Origin: Toxorhynchites rutilus septentrionalis
Taxonomy: Eukaryota > Arthropoda > Insecta > Diptera > Culicidae
Length of the DNA: 64,000 nt
Direction of reading: 5' to 3'
Assembly: GCF_029784135.1 (NCBI RefSeq)
Contig: NC_073746.1
Location: forward strand, 147,502,556-147,566,555
The position numbers were made by a program, and so were the translations under genes. Each line of letters begins with the position of its first letter. Position 1 is the stretch's first letter. Below are positions 54,791-64,000 of the stretch, in pieces. The notes under the pieces were generated by a model, which was given only the letters and a program-made list of their open reading frames with translations, was not told where the DNA came from and did no database searches.

Positions 54791-56195
54791 CAAAAAATTG
54801 AAACCAATTTACCTAAAACGAAGATTTTTTTTAGAATATTTGAATGAACAATGGGTTTACTGTATATACGGCCATACAACCAAATGTAAAAACGGTAAAC
54901 CAGAATTATTAGAGATATATTTAAAGATTTCACGATTTCTCCGGAGAATGTTATCCACTCTTCCAACAATCTCGGTGAGGTATAATTTTCTCGAAAATTC
55001 ATTGCACATTTCCATCGGTGTTATGAACTGGTTTCGCCACGCCAAACACACTCGGAGCATTTCTTTTCCTACTCATTGACTGAATGAATAATGTATTAAG
55101 TAAGCTTTTAAAGACGCCAGAAACGTCTTTTCTGGGCCGTTTACCGTCGCACTCCAAGAAATGGGAATCGAGCGAAGATGTAGGTTTAGGTGGGATAGAT
55201 TAAATTATGGCGAACTTGTGTGAGTTTTTCTCAGATAGCTCAAAGCGATATGAATCGTGAGCGAATTATCGCGCGCAATGTTTCGCAGCTTGTTCAACTC
55301 TTTTCAAAAAACATATCGCACAGCTGAATTGAACACGTTTCCGACATCGGGGTAATGGAATTTCGCTTCATACTTACCCTCTGTTAACCTCCTGCTTGTG
55401 AAAATGCGATAAGTGCTGTGCTGACGACTCGGCGAAACGGCTTAAAGAAAATCGTTGTTGTGTGATAAAAATAGCGTCCTTTTCAAGCGAAAATTATTGC
55501 GAAATAAAATCGGCAAAATGTAACGTTCACTGAGTACATACCTCGGTTGGCCTCGCAGCTATCGCACAACATACTTCCTTAATTCGAAAACTTTAGCACG
55601 CTTCCTCGTTGGCGGAAGATTTGAGAAGATTACCCCTGATTTCTTTTCGTTTTTCTTTTCCTCTTCCGGCGCATTTTCCGGGAACAGCACCAGAGAAGTT
55701 TATCCGGATAACTTAATTATTCGCTTGTACTTATTTATTCACTTTTAATTAAACAGTCAATGAATGCTCGAGTTTGAGTGCGATTCGTGATGTGAGTCTA
55801 GGCTACCTCCATTTGTTATTCCTGTGATTCGATTCATATATAATCGATACCAATTGAATCGAGTCTCGTGTAAGTTAGGCATGCGTAACTTGCTGGTTGA
55901 AAACCTCTGTTGTTAGGCATACAAAGTTGTTATGTGATTGATATAATGAACCTTTGTGATTACGTGACTCGAGCGAGCTTCATAATGCCCAAAGGGTGCT
56001 AGCAAAATTCAAAGATTAAATCATTTTGTTTGCTGTAAAATGTAGATTGCAAATACATTGTGTCAAATATGTGCTGGATATTTATGATTTTAAATCATTC
56101 CCCTAAAAATTTTCTATTGTTTTTAAGTTGATACTACTGGCAGTGGTTTTAATGTCAACTCTGAGTGCCATCGGTCATTTAGTTTGTTTACAGCA
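54791..56195. other. gene-free stretch
   Basis: No supported gene. An ORF at 54759-55079 (106 codons) starts within the end of the repeat array and has no recognised domain. From 55080 to 55750 the sequence is somewhat GC-richer (GAAACGTCTTTTCTGGGCCG; TTTCCGACATCGGGG) and may be unique host DNA. Confidence 0.35.
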
Positions 56196-56850
56196 TCATT
56201 GAGAACAAGATAACTTTTCTTTGCACGGCGATTTTTGATATGGATTATCCTTTTGGCCAAAAAGATTGGGTGAAACGTTGTGTTGCAAACCAAATTTATT
56301 GAACCAAAAGTTGCTGCAGAATACATTTGGTAACTCAACTATATCGAAAACACGGGTGTATGAATGGTATAAAACGGCTGAAAAGAGATGAACGATTTAC
56401 CACGTCAAGGACGACCGTCCAACCCTTCAACTGATGAAAACATCGTCAAATTAAAAATAATGGTGCTCGGATATCATGAGAGAGCTAGACCGTGAATTAA
56501 ATATTTCTCACGAACCCGTTTCTCATATTTTGGTTGATGTTATGGGCATGAGAAAAGTCGCGACATGACTAGTGCCAAAAGAACTCAATTTTCTTCACAA
56601 ATTTCGTCGCAATCAGGACATACTGAAGGCATGCTTGAACGATCCAATTCTGATCCGTCGTTCATCCAACGCATAAATTCTGACGAAGAGACATGGGTGT
56701 GAATTTTTCCTATTTCCGAAACTCAAATTACCGCTTCGTGGAACCCGTTTTGACAGAATTGAAGACATAAAAAGTGTTTCGATGATTAGATTGTTCACTG
56801 GAAAAAGTATATTGCTTCAAAAGGGGCCTATTTCGAAGGCGATCTTATTT
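56196..56850 (+). pseudogene. strongly decayed mariner
   Basis: Scattered transposase words remain in changing frames: VYEWYKTAEK near 56360, QGRPSNPSTDENIVKLK near 56408, a VPKEL-NFL-like step near 56575, DEETWV near 56683, and WKKYIASKGAYFEGD ending near 56845. The last is the usual C-terminal region of many insect mariners. The catalytic core between DEETWV and the C-terminus is deleted, and stops are frequent. It is an old inactive copy. Confidence 0.65.
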
Positions 56851-56851
56851 T

Positions 56852-57345
56852 ATTTTATTTTACAAACATCAACAGGCTTAACATGTTTGCCCTAATGGCC
56901 GAGAAATAATTATTATTATTATTTATTATAAAACTATAAAACTATATTAAACCTATAACAATTATAACTTCTTAAGAACAGCAGAATAGAGCGCTTTGAG
57001 GGACGAACGGGGAAGGTGATAATCAAAACACGAACTACAAAGATTGAACACACGACACATACTGGTTACGGGTTCATTGTACCCGTAATTTGTTCGAGAT
57101 GGTGGAAGGTACAAGTAGTTACGGGTACGCAAATTGCGACGACTAATGTTAAAATTAATTAAGTATAGCAATTCGGGGCAATCGATATTTGATAAAATAA
57201 TATCAGATACAAAAAGCGCTTTGGTAACATTCCTTCGAGAGCCCAATGAATCCAATCCTATGAGACTACAGCGATCCTCGTAGCTGGGCAGATTACGCAA
57301 GGAAAATCGAACAAATTTTCGCTGAATCGACGCAATACGCACTTA
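56852..57345 (-). pseudogene. 3' fragment of a CR1/Jockey-like retrotransposon
   Basis: On the minus strand 57342-56962 encodes ASIQRKFVRFSLRNLPSYED, RCSLIGLDSLGSRRNVTKAL and RTNYGYNEPVTSMCRVFN, the conserved end of ORF2 beyond the RT core. It is similar to, but not the same as, the C-terminus at 32454-32900 (VQRKFIRFALRHL, RTNYGLHEPV). A 3' untranslated region follows and then an (AAAAT)n tail, seen as TTATTTTATTTTATTTTAC at about 56846-56863. The piece is a 5'-truncated insertion. Confidence 0.85.
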
Positions 57346-59231
57346 TACATTTAGATGGTAAATAAATCATTGTCTTTGACAACACAAATTCCCGGTATAT
57401 ATTCGACAGAATGTAGTCATGCCAGGCTAGATGCGTGTTAGTTTGGATGGAAAGTCATTGAATATATTGAATTATGATACCTATGGAAGCTATTTTTTCT
57501 AATTTCAATTACTTCATTTATATGCTACGGATATCACCATAACCATTGATGTATAAACCATTTTCTGTTCTTCAAGGATTTTATATCACCTTGAACGTGC
57601 AATTTATTTAAATTTTGACTTTTATTTCACAAACATGGTTGTTCTTCTACAGTTGACATGTTCGTTTCTATCGACTCTATTCTATGCCTTTAATTCCTTG
57701 CCACTAATATGTCTCTAAAAACACTCTGACCTGATTTATTTGTACTCATAAAAAATCATCAAACATACAAACCAGTTCAAACTGAATGATGGTTGAAAAA
57801 TAAAGCCCACGTGTTAGGAGAGAGGGTAAAGAAAAGAGTTATTTAATTCGTACTGAATTCGTCAGCTTCATGGTTTCCTTAACGGATCTTGTTCCCTGCC
57901 ATTTTTACAAGATCTCTCTACCAAGAAAGAGACCTAAGGGTTAATCACTAAACCTAAACCAAAGACAAATTTTCGTCTGTTTTTATCATGATTATGGCTT
58001 AAAACTGATAATTACAGTTGCGTCAGGAGAATTCAAGTAACATTTACGAACCTTCACTGTGTTATCGGGTATTCCCCTGTGATCAGAATTTACCTTTTTA
58101 ACGTTTTGGTGTTACATCGGCGTTGAATATAAATTAGTTTTTAAACAAATTCGAAGCGGAGAAAAATGTTCAGCGATGATGTACCAGGGCGGTGCGATAC
58201 AAGTGGACTTTCACCAGGCTTTCGACTTTCTCAATCCCTATATACGAACGGACTTGCGAAATGTACGGGGCATTCCTATTTAATTATTCACTTAACACAT
58301 TCCTGTGTAAGCAAACTCCATTTTCGAACGAAGCCTTAAATTAATATCGAATCTATTTAGGCAGGGATTACTGTTACTGCTATGCGGAGATCTCCGCCCC
58401 TTTCCAGAAGGATTTCCCTAGTGATGGCGACACGTTGAAACTCCACGCGAACAATCAGCAGAGACTGAAAAGTAAGAGGCGTTAATCAAATGGATTGTGT
58501 TGAAAATGGTTTGCTAACTTCACCTCTGTTTGAAAACTTCGTCATGCTCTTCGGTAGCTATTGCTGATGTCAAACCGTAGAGTGACAGCAATTACGTATG
58601 AAATGGTTGGTTTATTCTATTGAGGATGGCCATAGTTCGGAACAGCTTATGTTATGAGTCGTTCTGTAGGATTCACAGATGGTTATAGAGTGATTTTAGC
58701 CTTATATTCCATGCAGATTTTATTGATATTTAGGGTTTTGGTTGATCATATTCTGATGCAATGAAATGCAATAGCTTTATGAAGCTCGCTGAGTGTCTAC
58801 ACAACATAATTGAGTATAACCGAGAATCAAAAACTAAAGTTTGACGTCGTCTGAACCTTAAGTCATTTAACACGTTTAGCACCGAACATTCAGTCCGCAT
58901 CAAGAACAACTGCACAATATCGGTGTCGTTCCCCGCTCCCAAAGATATTTATCGTATAAAAATAAAATAGTCAGAAATACGACTAGATTTTTTTATATAT
59001 TTCCTTATTTTATAAATGTCCAACCTAGTATCATATCTTCGAAAAATTCATGAACAATCGCTTCGTGAATTGTACAACTCAATAGATCTATAGAATGCAT
59101 CTTTCATCTAAAACGCTTTTTTCCTAACATGGACTAGGCCGATTTTCTTATCCGTGTTATATAAACTCCTTCCGATCTATACAAATGTATGGGTAATTAG
59201 AAACTTCATCCCAACGCTACTAACTATTGAA
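57346..59231. other. 1.9 kb without a recognised gene
   Basis: No long ORF. The segment 58880-58965 resembles 18310-18390, so a dispersed repeat fragment is present. The rest may be unique DNA. Confidence 0.4.
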
Positions 59232-59486
59232 AAGTCTCTATAACGGGTGTTCAATAAAAAATGAGAATGATTTCAACACTTTTCTATAAAAAAAAAGTAA
59301 AAAGCGTAATTTTTTTCTCACCAAGACAATTTCTCTCTGGGTTCCCGTTTCTAGGGAGGTTGCTCGTATCTTTTCGCTCGAGTGCTGTCAGTTCGATCAA
59401 AGATGACGTCGAAACAACAAGCACTCTGCGAGTGCGTTGTACGGTACGAAATGCGTGAAAATCAAGGAAATAACTAGAAGTGGTTT
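59232..59486 (+). pseudogene. mariner 5' fragment
   Basis: AACGGGTGTTCAATAAAAAA near 59233 looks like a mariner-type terminus. A leader follows and then ATG at 59402 giving MTSKQQALCECVVRYEMREN. This resembles the first codons of a Tc1/mariner transposase with a SKQ-ALCE-VVRY start. The coding sequence breaks off at about 59486, five bases before the long-TIR element, which probably inserted here or removed the rest. Confidence 0.45.
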
Positions 59487-59490
59487 ATAT

Positions 59491-61397
59491 CAGTGCACAA
59501 TGGTCCAGGATATGCATTTAAGTGGAAATTAGCATTTAGAGCTTGACAGTTATTCTCTAGGCAAAAACTGTCTTCGACAAAGTTGTTACTCATGATAGAG
59601 CGCTCGTTTTTATGTTGTCAAAAATAGGGTGATCAAAATTGTCGATGGTATAAAAAATCTAACTTTCTTATCTTACCTCTATCTAGTAAATATAGTTCGA
59701 CAATGTTGTAGCTCCAATTATATGAGACATCTTTGTAGAACAAAGTTTATCTCTATCTCTTGAAATAACCGATATTGCGCCTTTTTTCTAAGTTATGTTA
59801 GGATCACCATGAAAAAAATTGTTTTCTTGCTTTAACTTTTATATTTCAAATTTTACATGAAAACTGTCTTCGAAAGACTTTTAGAGCTTACTAATACAAA
59901 CATTTTGCGATGCAGAACTTGTCAATATCTCAACTTTACTCAAAGTTATTTATTGATATTTCTTCCCAAACAACACGCTATTTCATTTGTTTGTCATTTT
60001 TTCTGGGGCAAACATAAAAACTGTTTGTTAACGGAATTTGACAGAACAGATTTCACTCTATATAATATGTGATTTTCAAAACTATGTTATTTTTTGTGTT
60101 TGAGTAAATTAAAATTGAAATCATGAGTTTTTGGATGAAAACCCAGCAATAACTTTGAGCAGGATTAAAATATTGACATGTTCTGCATCGCAAAATGTTG
60201 GTATGGATAAGCTCTAAAAGTCGCACGAAGACAATTTTGATGTAGAATTCTAAATATAAATGTTAGAGTAAAAAACCGTTTTTTTTTCATAGTTACCCTA
60301 ATGCAATTCAGATAGGAGGCGTTAAAAATAACTTTGTGGGAGATATTTTTTTTTTTAGACAAAAACTGTCTTAGACAAAGTTGTTACATATGATAAGGCG
60401 CTCATTTTTATGTTATCAAAAATAGGATGATCAAAATTATCGATGAAATGAAAAATCTAACTTTCTTATTTTTATAGATAGAGATAAACATAGCTCAACA
60501 ATGTTGTAGCCCCAGGTATTTTAAATAACTTTGTAGAACAAAGCTTTTTCCTATCTTTTAAAATAATCGATTTAACGCTTTTTTTAAGTTGCACCCTTAC
60601 CATGAAAAAACAAGTTTTTTCTACTTTAACTTTTATATTTCAAATTCTACATCAAAACTGTCTTCGTACGACTTTTAGAGCTTATCGATACCAACATTTT
60701 GCAATGCAGAACTTGTGTATATATTAATCCTACTAAAAGTTATTGATGGTTCTTTACCCAAAAGCTCATTATTTAAATTTTAATTTACTCAAACACAAAA
60801 AATAGCATATTTTTGATAATCACACATCATGTAGAGTGAAATATGCTCTTTCAAATGTCGCCAATAAACTTTGTTTACGTTTGCCTCAGAAAGAATGACA
60901 AACAAATGAAAAGAGCATATTTTTTGGGAAGAAATGTCAATAACTTTGAGTAAAGTTGAGATATTGACAAGTTCTGCGTCGAAAAATGTTTGTATTAGTA
61001 AGCTCTAAAAGTCTTTCGAAGACAGTTTGCATGTAAAATTTGAAATATAAAAGTTAGAGCAAAAAACAGTTTTTTTTCATGGTGACCCTAACGTAACATA
61101 GAAAAAAGGCGCTATATCGGTAATTTCAAGAGATAGAGAAAAACTTTGTTCTACAAAGATATTTCAAATAATTGGATCTACAGTATTGTCGAACTATGTT
61201 TACCTCTATATATAAAGATAAGAAAGTTAGATTTTTTATTTGATCGACAATTTTGGTCACCCTATTTTTGACAACATAAAAACGAGCGCTCTATCATATG
61301 TAACAACTTTTTCTAAGACAGGTTTTGTCTAGAGAATAACTATCAAGCTCTAAATGCTAATTTCCACTTAAATGCATCTCCTGGACCATTGAGCAGC
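59491..61397. repeat. 1.9-kb long-TIR element, copy 2
   Basis: It starts CAGTGCACAATGGTCCAGGA and ends with the complement, near 61397. Arms share AGTGGAAATTAGCATTTAGA and GCTCTAAATGCTAATTTCCA as an inverted pair, then AAAACTGTCTT and TCATTTTTATGTTATCAAAA blocks. It matches copy 1 (44429-46253) in order throughout; copy 1 has lost about 60 bp near its left end. An internal repeat of the GATAAGGCGCTCATTTTT block near 60390 shows that the element also contains partial tandem duplication. No coding sequence is supported. Confidence 0.78.
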
Positions 61398-61781
61398 GAT
61401 ATAACTGCAAGATAGACGTAGGACCACCGCTGGCTCCATAATCATTTGTTTGAAATTGCATCTGAATCAGTTCTCAATAAATGAATGATTAATTATTTCT
61501 AAAGATTGCTGAATGTTTTCATTGTAAATGTGTGAGTGGAAGAGTGGATGAGTATGAGAAATTGTTATTAACATGAAATTCAACTATTTCGAACTTACTG
61601 GTGGTCCAGAAAAGAACCGTTGGGTTTCCGTGGTTTTGCAAAAGTAACTGATGAAGTTTGATACATAATTCTCTTTCGTTCTCGTGAGAATAATACACGA
61701 GAGTTTTCATCACCACTTCACGCGAAAGCAAAAAAGAACCGGCTGCTCTTGGATACGATTGCATCACGTGAACTGAATGCG
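61398..61781. other. spacer; left member of a ~45-bp diverged direct repeat
   Basis: The stretch 61708-61760 (CACTTCACGCGAAAGCAAAA and on to CTCTTGGATACG) is echoed by 62028-62072 (CATTCCATGCGAAAGCAATA to TTCTTGGATTAG) on the far side of the small inverted-repeat element. No gene is supported. Confidence 0.4.
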
Positions 61782-61985
61782 CAAATCACGCTTAACTTTT
61801 TAATAGGACCTATCTGTTTAGATCGATTCTCTTTATTGACTTTTTCTTTCGAATACCACAGCCTTGCAGACAGATTTTGCGCAGGTTAGTTTGATTAACG
61901 AGGTCATTAACGTCAGTAACGGTTGAGAATATCGATGAAGAGAATCGGTTAAACACAGGTCCTATTGAAAAAATAAGCGTGAAAT
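61782..61985. repeat. small inverted-repeat element (204 bp)
   Basis: The left end AATCACGCTTAACTTTTTAA-TAGGACCT is mirrored at 61955-61985 (AGGTCCTATTGAAAAAATAAGCG as its inverse). The next inner bases also pair (GATTCTCTTTAT with the inverse of GATGAAGAGAATC). The end is a diverged relative of the GCGTAACTTTTGAAAAGGTCC ends at 10.1 and 10.8 kb. No coding potential. Confidence 0.6.
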
Positions 61986-62085
61986 CTTCCTTTGCTCGAG
62001 CGCATCTACAAGCGAACATTTCCTCATGACCATTCCATGCGAAAGCAATACAGAAACTGATGTTCTTGGATTAGAGGTGGGCGAG

Positions 62086-62385
62086 CGCTCACGAGCCGCT
62101 CATTTGAGCCAGTACGTCAGAAAGAGCGTACGATCCACGGTTCTTTAAAAATGAGCCGCGGCTCTCAAATGAACGGCTCTTATTTGTACGGCTCTTGAAT
62201 TAACCACGGTTCAAAAAAGACCCACGGTTCTTTTATGTGCCGTGGCTCGTTTTGAAACGCGGTTCATTTAAGAGCCCTTCATTTGAGAACCGCGGTTCAT
62301 AAAAGAACCGTGTTTCTTTCAAGAGCCGGCTTATTGATAAAGAATCGTGAATCGTACGCTCGTTCTGTCGAACCGTGGCTTGCGG
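62086..62385. repeat. GAGCCG-rich hairpin element
   Basis: The left arm GTCAGAAAGAGCGTACGATC-CACGGTTCTTT (62116-62146) pairs with 62339-62370 as an inverted repeat. Between the arms, alternating GAGCC-, GAACCG- and CGGTTC/CGGCTC words in both orientations allow a near-continuous foldback. It is non-coding and resembles common insect hairpin MITEs with GAGCCG ends. Confidence 0.65.
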
Positions 62386-62479
62386 CAGTGCGGAAGAAAT
62401 ATATGTTTCCCATGCTGCTTTTAAGCGGTTTCATTTAACTGTTTGTATGTTTGTAAATTTTGGCGGATTACATATTTTC

Positions 62480-62965
62480 TCGAAACCCCATAAATATGGG
62501 TATCTAATGAAAGGACTTGACTAGTAGAACATAGTTATTTATGAAAAATGTAAATCCAAAATGGCCGCCACTCCAAAATGGCGAAATATGTATTTTTTTT
62601 TTCAAAACAATATGGGTTCTAATGAAAGTACTTGACTAGTAGGACACAGTTATTTATGTAAAATGGAAATCCAAGATGGCGGCCGTTATAAAATGACAGA
62701 CTACATATTTTGCCAAAACCTCATAATATGGGTATCAAATGAAAGGATTTGACTAGTAGAACACAGTTATTCATGAACAATGTAAATCCAAAATGGTGAC
62801 CGTTACGAAATGGCAGACTACATTTCTTCTGAAAACCCCATCATATGGGTATCAGATGAACGGGCTTGACTAGTAATTCACAGTTATTTATGACAATTCC
62901 AACCCACATATGGGTATCGAATGAAATGATTTGACTAATATAATACAGTTAATCATGTAAACATT
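62480..62965. repeat. ~116-bp tandem repeat, about 4.5 units
   Basis: ATATGGGTATC-AATGAAAG steps begin near 62494, 62610, 62726, 62842 and 62908 (a shortened unit). Each is followed by TTGACTAGTAG and CACAGTTATTTATG, then AAATCCAAAATGG. The last interval is short (66 bp). The array ends about 110 bp before the DD41D mariner. Confidence 0.78.
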
Positions 62966-63073
62966 CCATTCGAAATATTTTAAAAACGTTAGGGATATAA
63001 AACGGGGAGAAAACTGTGTCGTTATCGAAAAATGCTATATTCTCCCGACTGATAATTCGACATGATCAATATA

Positions 63074-64000
63074 CAGGGTGGGCCATTTAAAGTGGAAGCA
63101 TCTGGCAACCCCATAACTTTTGACAGAGATGTCAGATTAACAAATGTCATACCGCGTTGGAAGCGTCATTTCAGTACAATTTTAACCATGGAACAATACC
63201 CACCTAAACAACGCGCTGAAATTGTTCAGCTGTACATTCAAAATAACTTCTTAATTGTGGCTTTTGGCAAAAAATCATAATGTCTGATGAGGCGCATTTC
63301 AACTTGAATGGAGGAGTGAATAAACAAAATTGTCGGTTTTATGCTACTGAAAACCCTCAATTCATCGAAACGCAACCTCTTTACGACCAAAAAGTTACTG
63401 TGTGGTGTGGCATTTATGCCGATAAAGTCATCGGCCCGTACTTCTTTGAAAACGAAAATGGAGCAACGGTAACCGTGAATGGGGAGCGTTAACGGACAAT
63501 GATAACCGATTTTTTATTGCCATTTGTTCGTAGAAATGAATTGGACAATTACTGGTTCCAACAGGACGGCGCTACATGCCATACAGCGGCTGCCACGACC
63601 AAATTATTGCACGAAATGTTCCCCGGAAGATTAATATCGAAAAACGGCGATTATGACTGGCCACCGAGATCACCTGATTTGACGCCTCCTGACTTTTTTT
63701 TATGGGGATATTTAAAATCCAAGGTATACACTGGTAAACCAAGGACCCTGGCTGCGCTGAAAGACAATATCCGACAAGAAATTGCTGCCATATCGGCCGA
63801 AACATTGGGCAAAGTGATGGAAAATGCCGAAAAAGGGCACATTTTGCGGTCAAGGCCAGAGGCGGTCATTTACGAGATATCATAATCAAAAAGTAGTTAG
63901 AACAAATCTCCTTGGACCAAAATAAATGAATTTAATTTTTTTTTTTAGATTCCACTTCTTTACTTTGCTATTGCAAAAACAAATCCTTCCACTTTAAATG
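63074..64000 (+). mobile_element. DD41D-group mariner, copy 2, cut by the window end
   Basis: The left end CAGGGTGGGCCATTTAAAGT starts at 63074 after TA. The last bases of the window, CCTTCCACTTTAAATG, are the complement of the inner part of that terminus, so only about ten bases of the right end are outside. Compared with the 1,248-bp copy at 46402, it is shortened by a deletion in the N-terminal coding region. Confidence 0.87.
63188..63885 (+). pseudogene. DD41D mariner transposase with intact catalytic triad but N-terminal deletion
   Basis: The start is at ATG 63188 (MEQYPPKQRAEIVQLYIQNN), which then runs into a deletion near 63255-63275 that removes the DNA-binding region. The catalytic part begins MSDEAHFNLNGGVNKQ (63280, first Asp). 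It proceeds through WCGIYADKVIGPYFFENENG to a single in-frame TAA at 63490-63492 (GER then stop, then RTMITDF; family members have GERY). It continues WFQQDGATCHTA (second Asp) and RSPDLTPPDFFLWGYLKSK (third Asp), 41 residues apart, and ends at 63885. Two lesions inactivate it. Confidence 0.87.

Overview
The window looks like repeat-rich, AT-rich nuclear DNA from a mosquito, most likely an aedine or related culicine. This rests on the transposon families rather than on any host gene: ITmD37E-type Tc1/mariner transposons (a family known from mosquitoes), several mariner lineages, LOA/I-like and CR1/Jockey-like non-LTR retrotransposons, a tRNA-headed SINE, and many non-autonomous inverted-repeat elements. 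I see no convincing intact host gene, no rRNA and no free-standing tRNA. There are no prokaryotic features.

Layout. 0-7.5 kb: a possible LTR fragment, a SINE with clear target-site duplications, and three non-LTR remnants in series (one decayed, one nearly continuous RT-RNase H copy, one RNase H tail on the minus strand). 8-9.25 kb: a complete but frameshifted DD34D mariner. 10-15.6 kb: nested non-autonomous elements, including a foldback element whose arms are inverted tandem arrays of a CCCGAAT motif. 18.4-22 kb: a mariner cut in two by a 2.4-kb palindromic-end element. 22-27 kb: MITE-like repeats and a truncated irritans-like mariner. 28.7-30.8 kb: a very long inverted-repeat element. 31-32.1 kb: a tandem-array element with a CTAG-type end. 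32.4-36.2 kb: a CR1/Jockey-like retrotransposon on the minus strand, interrupted by a nearly intact ITmD37E transposon. 38.9-47.7 kb: a mariner deletion derivative, long-TIR elements, a pogo-like end and a DD41D mariner. 47.7-52.8 kb: a decayed Tc1-like fragment, a broken multi-exon gene with a PIN-like domain and CXC motif (split by a second SINE), a second ITmD37E copy and the mariner fragment it entered. 53.8-64 kb: a second tandem-array element, two more mariner remnants, a retrotransposon tail, a second 1.9-kb long-TIR element, hairpin and tandem repeats, and a DD41D mariner running off the window end.

The coding sequences do not form a pathway. They are layers of transposon insertion, and the nesting gives relative ages: the ITmD37E copies, the SINEs and the foldback element are younger than what they interrupt. 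The points most worth following are a canonical -1 slippery heptamer kept at the same codon in both ITmD37E copies, the PIN-like/CXC pseudogene, the foldback element with a paralogous empty site, and three loci of different size that share one terminal inverted-repeat motif. Family names come from memory of conserved motifs; no database search was possible.
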